Source: Anaerolineae bacterium | GTDB taxonomy: Bacteria; Chloroflexota; Anaerolineae; DUEN01 | Assembly (NCBI GenBank): GCA_021159845.1 | Contig: JAGHDS010000468.1 | Coordinates: 1 to 5,949 of the forward strand | Direction of reading: 5' to 3' | DNA length: 5,949 nucleotides | Part shown: positions 1 through 4,367 of the stretch, piece by piece | How the letters are laid out: every line of letters begins with the position of its first letter | Position numbering within the stretch: the stretch's first letter is position 1 | Notes under the pieces: generated by a model | The model's database searches: none | Seen by the model: the letters and a program-made list of their open reading frames with translations, nothing else | Told to the model about the DNA's origin: nothing | Made by a program: the position numbers and the translations under genes

Positions 1-20
1 AGATATCCTGGATCGATCAT
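1..20 (-). CDS. First codons of a further gene, truncated by the window edge
   Basis: ATG at 18-20 overlaps the TGA of the 80-residue gene (ATGA) and has a good Shine-Dalgarno site six bases upstream. Only MIDPGY and part of a seventh codon are visible, so nothing can be said about function. It shows that the gene array continues past base 1. Confidence 0.55.
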
Positions 21-259
21 TTTCGTCTCCTTCTCTTTTTGTGGAGCGCATAGAAGTACCGCGCATCCGCCCGAGCCCGCTCCCGCGTTGCCCGATCGAA
101 GGTGACGTTAGCGAGGGCCTGGAGAGCCCGCGCGGCGCGCAGTGCGTTCCCGTTCTTCGCCCGCAGTATCTTCCGTCGGCGAACAGACGGCGGATCAGTC
201 TTCTTCCACCCGGTCGGCTTCGCCTTCGGGATGAGCTGGAACCACTTTCGTTTCGCCAT
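17..259 (-). CDS. Small basic protein, probably nucleic-acid binding (80 residues)
   Basis: Family unknown. The protein is strongly positive, beginning MAKRKWFQLIPKAKPTGWKK and ending in KKRRRRK. The middle (about residues 38-75) is an Ala/Arg helix, LRAARALQALANVTFDRATR then ERARADARYFYALHK, which looks like a conserved helical pair. It has no membrane segment. Likely roles are DNA condensation in the virion or binding of the genome or a scaffold; these are inferred from composition only. The ATG lies two bases after the TAA of the preceding ORF, with only a weak GGGCGG upstream, so translation may depend on reinitiation. The TGA overlaps the next gene's ATG (ATGA). The first residues match those of the 38-residue basic protein (MAKRK-x-W). 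Confidence 0.82.
   Translation of the reverse strand: MAKRKWFQLIPKAKPTGWKKTDPPSVRRRKILRAKNGNALRAARALQALANVTFDRATRERARADARYFYALHKKRRRRK
27..32 (-). promoter_or_regulatory. Shine-Dalgarno site of the gene leaving the window
   Basis: The minus strand reads AAGGAG, six bases before the ATG at 18-20. It lies inside the 3' end of the 80-residue gene and marks the start of a further gene in the operon. Confidence 0.65.
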
Positions 260-261
260 TT

Positions 262-450
262 TTACCGCCCGTATGTATCGCTTTTAAATATTTGTTCGAT
301 AGCCTCATCTAACGAGACTTCTACTTCACCTACCTCGATTTCTTCACCGGTTTCGGAATCAATCTCCTTGATCTTGCGCTTGACCTTTCCGGTGAGGGGA
401 TCCAACTCGTGATCCGGTTTGAGGCGATACTTCCGAGCCGTCTTCTTCAC
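262..450 (-). CDS. 62-residue charged ORF in frame after the fibre TAA (separate gene, readthrough tail or broken fibre end)
   Basis: This ORF lies in the same frame as the fibre gene, separated by one TAA (487-489) and 12 sense codons. The only in-frame start is GTG (448-450) with a weak GAG-type ribosome site, unlike the strong sites of its neighbours. It is rich in Lys and Glu, with [LI]-D-x-x-TG-[KE] at residues 16-22 and 30-36. A third copy, FDAETGEIKSYK, lies in the supposedly untranslated codons directly after the TAA. That suggests the coding unit once began upstream and was continuous with the fibre. Alternatives are reinitiation through an 11-codon ORF (ATG 480-482) whose TGA overlaps this GTG, or a base-calling error. 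It ends in TAA two bases before the next ATG. Function unknown. Confidence 0.55.
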   Translation of the reverse strand: MKKTARKYRLKPDHELDPLTGKVKRKIKEIDSETGEEIEVGEVEVSLDEAIEQIFKSDTYGR

Positions 451-486
451 CTTGTAGCTCTTGATCTCGCCGGTTTCCGCATCAAA

Positions 487-1236
487 TTACCAGCGGTCCT
501 TCCTCTCGAACCTTTTTTTGCTCGGTTTCACTGTCTCCAAAACCTTGCCGTCCAAAGATCGGAACTCGCCCTTGATGGGCAAGAATAGCTCTAGTTGCCC
601 CTGGTCGCCGTTGAAGAACAGGACGGCACCGTTCAACTTGTCCGGCAAGACCTCTTTTTTCACTCGCTCAATGATGGAAGCCCGTGATTCATAGTTATAG
701 AGCACATAAGGTGGATCATTGCCGCCATCGCTTGTGAGTTTGCCGGTGCAGTGGATGTCGCCTGAGATATCTAATTTATACCCCGGACTCGTTCCAATGC
801 CGACATTGCCGGAATTATCTATCCTCATTCTTTCCGTATCATTGGTCGCAAATTTTATAGCCGTGTTCTCACTATTCCAGAAGACTGCACTCTCATCCGT
901 CTCTACCCCAAAAGTCAATCCATCAGCCAGAGTTGAGCCTGTGTCGGTGTTCGTCATCTGCAGAAGGGCATTAGCGGCACCATGCGCATGTAAAATCCTA
1001 TTTGGATCCGTCGTCCCGATGCCGACGAAGCCTCCATCCTTTATAAATATCCCATTGCCAGCATCGTCATACAGTTTGAGACCATTCGCATCCCGAGCTT
1101 TGACTTCGCTCGTGGCGAGGGATGATACATCGCTTATTGCATGATCCTGGGCGTCGAGGGCACCACCAAGCTGGGGGGTGGGGTCATCGACTACTGCCGA
1201 CAATCCTCCCCCGCCACGTGTATCAGCACGTGCCAT
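487..1236 (-). CDS. Fibre or receptor-binding-like protein with VGIGT repeats (249 residues)
   Basis: This protein has recognisable phage-fibre sequence features. The N-terminus is a Gly-rich arm followed by residues 15-28 (VVDDPTPQLGGALD), a motif common in phage fibres and baseplate-like proteins. Two beta-helical or triple-beta-spiral type repeats follow: FIKDGGFVGIGTTDP (residues 64-78) and RIDNSGNVGIGTSPGYKLDI (138-157), separated by about 70 residues. In many fibres these precede an intramolecular chaperone of the Peptidase_S74 type. Here there is none. The C-terminal 80 residues (DPPYVLYNYESRASIIERVK, then a hydrophobic beta segment ALFFNGDQGQLELFLPIKG) form a different domain, perhaps for trimerisation or receptor binding. 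The start has AAGGAG at six bases. The stop is TAA, followed in frame by further coding-like sequence. It probably acts in host recognition on the virion surface. Confidence 0.92.
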   Translation of the reverse strand: MARADTRGGGGLSAVVDDPTPQLGGALDAQDHAISDVSSLATSEVKARDANGLKLYDDAGNGIFIKDGGFVGIGTTDPNRILHAHGAANALLQMTNTDTGSTLADGLTFGVETDESAVFWNSENTAIKFATNDTERMRIDNSGNVGIGTSPGYKLDISGDIHCTGKLTSDGGNDPPYVLYNYESRASIIERVKKEVLPDKLNGAVLFFNGDQGQLELFLPIKGEFRSLDGKVLETVKPSKKRFERKDRW

Positions 1237-1250
1237 GCTTCACTCCTTTG

Positions 1251-1367
1251 CTACTTTCGTTTCCGACTCTTCTTTCTGTGTGCCAGCTTCGCGATTTTCC
1301 GCAGCCATGCACGGCGCTTCGCGCTCTTCGGAGACCCGATCTTGCCCCACTTCTTTCGCTTAGCCAT
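1251..1367 (-). CDS. 38-residue highly basic protein
   Basis: This is also too short for most gene callers. It reads MAKRKKWGKIGSPKSAKRRA, then WLRKIAKLAHRKKSRKRK. About half the residues are Lys or Arg, with no acidic residue, two Trp and a short amphipathic helix (AWLRKIAKLAH). It probably binds nucleic acid, as in packaged-DNA condensation, or binds acidic phospholipid. Similar tiny basic proteins occur in many viruses. The start has consensus AGGAGG at seven bases and overlaps the previous gene by eight bases. The TAG stop is 14 bases before the fibre gene, with that gene's AAGGAG between them. The first residues (MAKRK-x-W) resemble those of the 80-residue basic protein downstream. Confidence 0.85.
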   Translation of the reverse strand: MAKRKKWGKIGSPKSAKRRAWLRKIAKLAHRKKSRKRK

Positions 1368-1569
1368 CTGATTTCCTCCTTCCTATCAGTGTTTCCAGAA
1401 TCGTTAGACGTTTATTCATGTCGTCGATCTTCTTTTTGAGGTCACCGATCTGGTTCACTTTTTGCGCCAGGTCGGTGACGCTTTGATACAGCTTCCCAAA
1501 GCTGAAGATTGCCCCTACGAACGCCAGGAATAGGGGAACCGCTATCCCTAGTGCCGCTTCCAACGTCAT
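1360..1569 (-). CDS. Small protein with N-terminal membrane helix and coiled coil (69 residues)
   Basis: Residues 6-25 (ALGIAVPLFLAFVGAIFSFG) form one membrane helix. Residues 29-62 are a heptad-patterned helix (V-x-x-L-A-x-x-V-x-x-I, then LKKKIDDMNKRLTILETLI), probably a dimeric or trimeric coiled coil. The tail is basic (RRKSDG), which suggests a cytoplasmic or DNA-facing C-terminus. In size and parts it recalls phage haemolysin/holin accessory proteins of the XhlA type, but there the membrane helix is C-terminal, so I do not assign that family. A virion membrane scaffold is equally possible. The Shine-Dalgarno site is very strong (AGGAGGAGGAA). The TAA stop overlaps the next gene's start by eight bases. 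Confidence 0.9.
   Translation of the reverse strand: MTLEAALGIAVPLFLAFVGAIFSFGKLYQSVTDLAQKVNQIGDLKKKIDDMNKRLTILETLIGRRKSDG
1375..1380 (-). promoter_or_regulatory. Shine-Dalgarno site of the 38-codon gene
   Basis: The minus strand reads AGGAGG, seven bases before the ATG at 1365-1367, inside the end of the preceding gene. This consensus site supports translation of the short ORF that follows. Confidence 0.75.
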
Positions 1570-1578
1570 TTCCTCCTC

Positions 1579-1899
1579 CTACCTGAAAATCGCATCTATC
1601 CCCTTTTTCAGGACCAGATACACCGCCAACAACCCAAGGATGAACAACAACGCCCGTTTTCCTGCCTCTTCCATGCCGTGGCCTATCTGCCCGAGTCCTG
1701 CCGGTACGGTCTGGGTGAAGAAGTGGGGCACGTCCTCGGTGGCAAACTCCGCTACCGGAGAGAGCACCTGACCGAATTGCGCGAACCCGTGCGGAATGTC
1801 GACGGTGAAGAAGTCCGGGACCGTCTCGGTGAAGAACGCCTCCGCCGGACTCGGTTCGTGCGTTGGTGGATGCTGTTGCCATGCGATGTATCGGTTCAC
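1579..1899 (-). CDS. C-anchored membrane protein with a 30-residue internal repeat (106 residues)
   Basis: Family unknown. I place the start at GTG 1899 (MNRYIAWQQH), which overlaps the previous stop as GTGA with a GGTGGGA-like sequence just upstream. The frame stays open to GTG 1998, but that extension runs through the 36-codon gene and reads as low-quality protein. ATG 1914 (five codons longer) remains possible. Residues 11-20 read PPTH-EPSPAE, nearly the same as residues 330-339 of the 428-residue protein. Residues 18-47 and 48-77 are a tandem repeat in exact 30-residue register, holding four F-x-T-x-x-[VI]-P units. Residues 83-97 (ALLFILGLLAVYLVL) are one membrane helix flanked by Lys/Arg. 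The repeats look like amphipathic surface or membrane-lying segments. The gene ends in TAG. Confidence 0.88.
   Translation of the reverse strand: MNRYIAWQQHPPTHEPSPAEAFFTETVPDFFTVDIPHGFAQFGQVLSPVAEFATEDVPHFFTQTVPAGLGQIGHGMEEAGKRALLFILGLLAVYLVLKKGIDAIFR
1669..1848 (-). repeat. Two 30-residue tandem protein repeats
   Basis: Residues 18-47 (bases 1759-1848) and 48-77 (bases 1669-1758) of the 106-residue protein align without gaps. Shared residues in order are P, F, T, E, V-P, F-F-T, P, G, Q and G. Each unit contains two F-[FA]-T-x-x-[VI]-P elements eight residues apart (starting at 22, 30, 52 and 60), giving a nested duplication. Confidence 0.8.
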
Positions 1900-2006
1900 T
1901 CCCACCGCCCCCATACCGGCCGGGTGTAGTGCTTGATCAGCTCGACCGCGAAGAATCCTACCACTGCTCCCATCGCGATTTTGAGGACGTCGCGCCACTT
2001 CATCAT
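1896..2006 (-). CDS. 36-residue single-span membrane microprotein
   Basis: This gene is short enough for automatic callers to miss. Translation gives MMKWRDVLKIAMGAVVGFFA, then VELIKHYTRPVWGRWE. Residues 8-24 form one membrane helix between a basic N-terminus (Lys3, Arg5, Lys9) and a Trp/Arg-rich C-terminus. Support comes from the strong GAGGAGGT site, an ATGATG start overlapping the previous TGA, and a clean hydrophobic helix with flanking charges. The competing frame across the same bases reads as Arg-rich nonsense (ARRPQNRDGSSGRILRGR). The TGA overlaps a GTG for the next gene (GTGA). It is probably a small virion or infection-related membrane protein; function unknown. Confidence 0.82.
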   Translation of the reverse strand: MMKWRDVLKIAMGAVVGFFAVELIKHYTRPVWGRWE

Positions 2007-2665
2007 GCCGATACCTCCTCGACGAGGGCCTCGTAATCCGCCGTCGCTATCCCGATCACCTCACTCGGGTCCGGGCACGGGATCTCTTTCCCCGCCATGC
2101 TGTAGCAAAGGTGGGTTTCCTTGTTGACGAGAATCGGGCCGTGTCGGGTGAATACCGTCCTCACGCCCTTCTCCCGCCCGGTTTTCTGCCCGATCGCGTG
2201 CGTGATGGCTACATTCGCCTGATGCGTGAATTCGGCCGCCTGCGGGGAGGTCCCCAGCCAGATCGGGATGGAGGCGAGAGCCAGTTTCGCAGCCTTGCTC
2301 GCCGCGTCCGCAGCCTGCTTGTTGGCGTCCTTCTCCGCGCCGTTGGTGGCGCCGTGTACGAGATTGTCGAGGCTGTTCTGCTGCGACTGATTGGCGAGCT
2401 GTTTCTGCAGTTTATCCACAATATCGGCGATCTGGGCCGCCTGCGCTTCCTGTGCCTGTGCGAGGGCATCGTTGAGTTTCTGTATCTCCTGATCGATGAG
2501 CTGATCGATATCGCTTGGCCCTTGCGCTCCGCCACCGAGAGCCTGCGAGATGGACTGACTGAGCTGTGACAGCGATCCCGATCGCCATGCCCAGTAGATC
2601 CCGAACCCGACCAGGGCGAGAATCCCGAAATTCCACAGGTTGGAGCTAGTTCGCCGCGACATCAT
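2003..2665 (-). CDS. N-anchored coiled-coil membrane protein (220 residues)
   Basis: Family unknown. A basic N-terminus (MMSRRTSSN) leads into a membrane helix at residues 10-27 (LWNFGILALVGFGIYWAW), then a Ser/Gly linker. A long amphipathic Gln/Ala/Asp/Leu helix at about 51-95 (IDQLIDQEIQKLNDALAQAQ...) is probably a coiled coil, followed by an Ala/Lys helix (about 105-130). The C-terminal domain starts around IPIWLGTSP and holds the only two cysteines, Cys187 and Cys197. Arg4 and Arg5 predict N-inside, C-outside. A longer in-frame reading from 2701 lies inside the previous gene and lacks support, so I chose the first ATG of ATGATG (2665), which overlaps the upstream TGA. The stop (TGA, 2003-2005) overlaps the next gene's ATGATG in the same way. 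Confidence 0.9.
   Translation of the reverse strand: MMSRRTSSNLWNFGILALVGFGIYWAWRSGSLSQLSQSISQALGGGAQGPSDIDQLIDQEIQKLNDALAQAQEAQAAQIADIVDKLQKQLANQSQQNSLDNLVHGATNGAEKDANKQAADAASKAAKLALASIPIWLGTSPQAAEFTHQANVAITHAIGQKTGREKGVRTVFTRHGPILVNKETHLCYSMAGKEIPCPDPSEVIGIATADYEALVEEVSA
2013..2020 (-). promoter_or_regulatory. Shine-Dalgarno site of the 36-codon gene
   Basis: The minus strand reads GAGGAGGT, six to seven bases before the ATGATG at 2001-2006. This near-consensus site is the main evidence that the microgene is translated. It also argues against a GTG start at 1998 for the other frame. Confidence 0.75.
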
Positions 2666-2979
2666 TTCACCCCGTCGTACACGAGCTCGCGAGGAACCCA
2701 TGCGCCGCGATAGACTCCCGTCTCATATCGCGGCTCACGCCCGAACGGAACCGCCACCGCCGGCGTATATCCGCCCGTGTCGGCCGGGACGAAGGTGTAC
2801 CCCATCTGGCGCGGCCATGCGGCGTCGACGTGCGCCAATCCCAGCGCCTTGGTCGTGATCGGAGAGAGTCGATCGAAGACGCCGACCGTCCCGCTGGGAT
2901 GGCGGGATTTCCAGTAGAGGTATCCCATCCCGCCGACCAGCCCTAATCCCAGCAATATCAAAATCGTCTTCTTATCCAT
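2662..2979 (-). CDS. N-anchored small membrane protein (105 residues)
   Basis: Family unknown. MDKK is followed by a Gly/Leu-rich membrane helix at residues 5-23 (TILILLGLGLVGGMGYLYW), then KSRH and a soluble domain of about 80 residues rich in Gly, Pro, Val and aromatics. Lysines sit on both sides of the helix, so topology cannot be called. The fragment LGLAHVDAAWPRQMGYTF in the soluble part may be an enzyme- or cell-wall-like fold, but I see no catalytic motif. The start has a modest GAGG about seven bases upstream, within the last codons of the previous gene. The TGA stop overlaps the next gene's ATG (ATGA), so translation is probably coupled. It sits in the centre of a run of single-span proteins. 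Confidence 0.9.
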   Translation of the reverse strand: MDKKTILILLGLGLVGGMGYLYWKSRHPSGTVGVFDRLSPITTKALGLAHVDAAWPRQMGYTFVPADTGGYTPAVAVPFGREPRYETGVYRGAWVPRELVYDGVK

Positions 2980-2981
2980 CT

Positions 2982-3503
2982 TCAGCCTCTAAAGATGATT
3001 TCGCCTGTCCGGAAGAAATCCTCTTTCGCCGAACCGCTGGGCCCGAATATGTCCGCACTGGTGCTCGTCCCGCTTGTCGTTGAGCTCCCGCGCAATCGTG
3101 CCTGCTCTGTCAACCAGCGCTGGAAAGATCGCGCAGAATCGAAACTCGGAACACTGGGCTTTTCAGTAGTGGAGGGCGCAGTCGGCGTCTTGTTCATCAG
3201 CGCCCCCTGCTTCCCCAGCCCGGAAAGCAGGTTCCAGACATCGTTCGGCAACCCTGCGATCGTCTGCCCGAGATCGATACCCGGCAACCCCGAGATACCT
3301 CCACCGGCCGGCTGCGATGGAGTCGTCGGCGTAGGCGTGGAAGACGACGTGTTTGGAGTCGTCGGCGTAGGCGTAGCCTGTACTCCCTGCCGGATCGCCT
3401 GGGTGATCAGCGGCAAGATATTGTTCGCAAACCACCAGATCCCCAGGCCCCACACGCCAAGCCAGAAGATCGTTTCAATGCTGCGCGCCGTACTTGCTTT
3501 CAT
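2982..3503 (-). CDS. N-anchored membrane protein with Thr/Pro linker (173 residues)
   Basis: Family unknown. Residues 10-33 are a Trp-rich hydrophobic helix (TIFWLGVWGLGIWWFANNIL) after a short N-terminus with Arg7. Next comes a Thr/Pro/Ser linker (about 43-66) holding TPTPTTP twice, then a Gly/Leu segment (GGGISGLPGIDLGQTIAGL, about 67-85) that could lie against a membrane. The rest is a Ser/Thr-rich soluble tail with one helical stretch (SFQRWLTEQARLRG). This is a membrane anchor, flexible stalk and exposed domain, which suits a virion spike or membrane-to-capsid tether. I chose ATG 3503 over the longer TTG form (3509) from the Shine-Dalgarno spacing. The TGA stop lies two bases before the next ATG. 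Confidence 0.9.
   Translation of the reverse strand: MKASTARSIETIFWLGVWGLGIWWFANNILPLITQAIRQGVQATPTPTTPNTSSSTPTPTTPSQPAGGGISGLPGIDLGQTIAGLPNDVWNLLSGLGKQGALMNKTPTAPSTTEKPSVPSFDSARSFQRWLTEQARLRGSSTTSGTSTSADIFGPSGSAKEDFFRTGEIIFRG
3318..3374 (-). repeat. Exact 21-base direct repeat, period 36, encoding TPTPTTP twice
   Basis: Bases 3318-3338 and 3354-3374 are identical over 21 bases with a 36-base (12-codon) offset. They encode the two TPTPTTP units in the linker of the 173-residue protein. Exact identity at synonymous positions points to a recent duplication or recombination that kept the frame. Confidence 0.85.
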
Positions 3504-3512
3504 ATCCAATCA

Positions 3513-3518
3513 CTCCTT
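3513..3518 (-). promoter_or_regulatory. Shine-Dalgarno site that decides the start of the 173-residue gene
   Basis: The minus strand reads AAGGAG. It lies nine bases before the ATG at 3501-3503 but only three before an in-frame TTG at 3507-3509. The spacing favours ATG. The site overlaps the second of two tandem stop codons of the preceding gene. Confidence 0.65.
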
Positions 3519-3519
3519 A

Positions 3520-4116
3520 TTACTGCTCCTCAATGTATGCCACTCCCTGATCAGCGGCGTCGGCGATCAGATGGATCGTTGAGAGATCGGTCACGAACAG
3601 CTCTACGGTATCGCCCGCCGAAAGCTCAAACCCGTTCGTCGTCGTCACGCCGGATAGTCCCACGTAAACCTTCCCAGTATTGGAGGCGAGCGCCTTGATC
3701 ACCACCGAGAACCCATCTGGGACACTCACGCTCGATGAAGCCAACGCGACCTCGCTCGTCCCGACCGTTACCTGCCCATGCGCAAGACTGGTCTGATTCG
3801 CGACCGGGACACCGTTGTAAGTCGATCCGGCCGAGATGTACGTCCCCGGCCCGCCGACAGTGAATTTCAGCTCCTTCCCCGGCTGTGGAGACAGGTTGAC
3901 AATCCAGATTTCTTTGTCCTCATCCCATCCCCACGCCTTGTGGTGCTCGATCTCCTCTCGCGTCTCCTCTGCATCAGGGCCAAACTGAATGAAGCACGTC
4001 TCGTTCGCACCGTTGTACTTGTCGATCACCAATGTACGGATGTCGTACGGGATCTTCGTGACCGTCGCCTCGGAGAGATCGAACCGAAATCGTTTCGTTC
4101 CAGTTGCTACCGCCAT
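3520..4116 (-). CDS. Soluble beta-rich putative virion structural protein (198 residues)
   Basis: There is no signal peptide or membrane helix, unlike its neighbours. Residues 1-95 alternate beta-like strands (RFRFDL, TLVIDKY, CFIQFG, EIWIVNL, ELKFTVGG) with an acidic helix (AEETREEIEHHKAW). The C-terminal 80 residues read like a small beta-sandwich: GFSVVIKAL, GKVYVGLSGVTTTNGFELSAGDTVELFV and STIHLIADAADQGVAYIEE. From memory, that C-terminal pattern (an xIKAxxxNTGxxYVG-like core followed by GF-L--G--V-L-V) recurs in phage structural proteins of unknown function, but I cannot verify this here. A spike, vertex or minor capsid role is plausible. GGAG lies eight bases before the ATG, within the previous gene's end. 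The gene ends in tandem stops, TAA TAA, and the second overlaps the next gene's Shine-Dalgarno site. Confidence 0.92.
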   Translation of the reverse strand: MAVATGTKRFRFDLSEATVTKIPYDIRTLVIDKYNGANETCFIQFGPDAEETREEIEHHKAWGWDEDKEIWIVNLSPQPGKELKFTVGGPGTYISAGSTYNGVPVANQTSLAHGQVTVGTSEVALASSSVSVPDGFSVVIKALASNTGKVYVGLSGVTTTNGFELSAGDTVELFVTDLSTIHLIADAADQGVAYIEEQ

Positions 4117-4120
4117 TTCT

Positions 4121-4366
4121 TCATCTCCATAGAAGTGAGACCAAAAGCAATCCGCCGAGGATGACCATCCCCATCACCAGCGTCTGATTGACCTGTGGCG
4201 CTGTGGCCGGATGGACGGAAACGCCTGATAGGTACGGATCGACGTCGATCTGCAGCGATCCACCGTGCTGAATACCTGTGAGCGCCGCCTGGATCGTGTC
4301 CACCCACTGGCGGAATGCGAGGGAAGGCTCGGTCTGTATCTTCGTTCCTGTGTTTACGCCTGCCAT
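4121..4366 (-). CDS. Small C-anchored membrane protein (81 residues)
   Basis: Family unknown. Residues 1-60 are soluble and polar, with an amphipathic stretch around FRQWVDTIQAALTGI. Residues 62-80 (TLVMGMVILGGLLLVSLLW) are one hydrophobic helix ending in Arg81. By the positive-inside rule the C-terminus would lie inside and the N-terminal domain outside, although this rule may not carry over to an internal virion membrane. The start is supported by GGGGAGGT just before the ATG. That sequence overlaps the end of the 428-residue gene, whose TAA is one base from this ATG, so translation is probably coupled. The next ATG follows the TGA stop by four bases. A virion membrane role is inferred from the neighbours. 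Confidence 0.9.
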   Translation of the reverse strand: MAGVNTGTKIQTEPSLAFRQWVDTIQAALTGIQHGGSLQIDVDPYLSGVSVHPATAPQVNQTLVMGMVILGGLLLVSLLWR

Positions 4367-4367
4367 A

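Noticed and set aside
523..529. Run of seven A on the coding strand near the end of the fibre gene, as a frameshift or slippage site
   Set aside because: The shifted frames stop shortly after (VREEGPLVI in one, an 11-codon ORF end in the other) and do not join the downstream ORF, which is already in the same frame as the fibre. An indel here would not explain the split.
1442..1882. 146-codon minus-strand open frame overlapping the 106- and 69-residue genes
   Set aside because: Its Gly/Arg/His-rich translation is typical of a shifted frame. The overlapped genes have repeats, membrane helices and ribosome sites.
1579..1998. Long 139-residue version of the C-anchored repeat protein, starting at GTG 1998
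   Set aside because: The extra 33 residues run through the 36-codon gene in another frame, read as Arg-rich nonsense and lack a well-placed ribosome site. GTG 1899 with GTGA overlap fits better.
2111..2569. 152-codon plus-strand open frame
   Set aside because: It is antisense to the coiled-coil gene, and its leucine/arginine pattern is what the complement of Gln/Ala/Asp codons gives. No start signal is seen.
2003..2701. Long 232-residue version of the coiled-coil protein, starting at 2701
   Set aside because: The extra 12 residues lie wholly inside the previous gene. The ATGATG at 2660-2665, overlapping the upstream TGA, is the more natural start.
2995..3582. 195-codon plus-strand open frame, opposite the 173-residue gene
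   Set aside because: It is antisense to a gene with a strong Shine-Dalgarno site and a membrane helix. Its translation is a Val/Gly-rich mirror of the Thr/Pro linker, it spans a gene junction, and I see no ribosome site.
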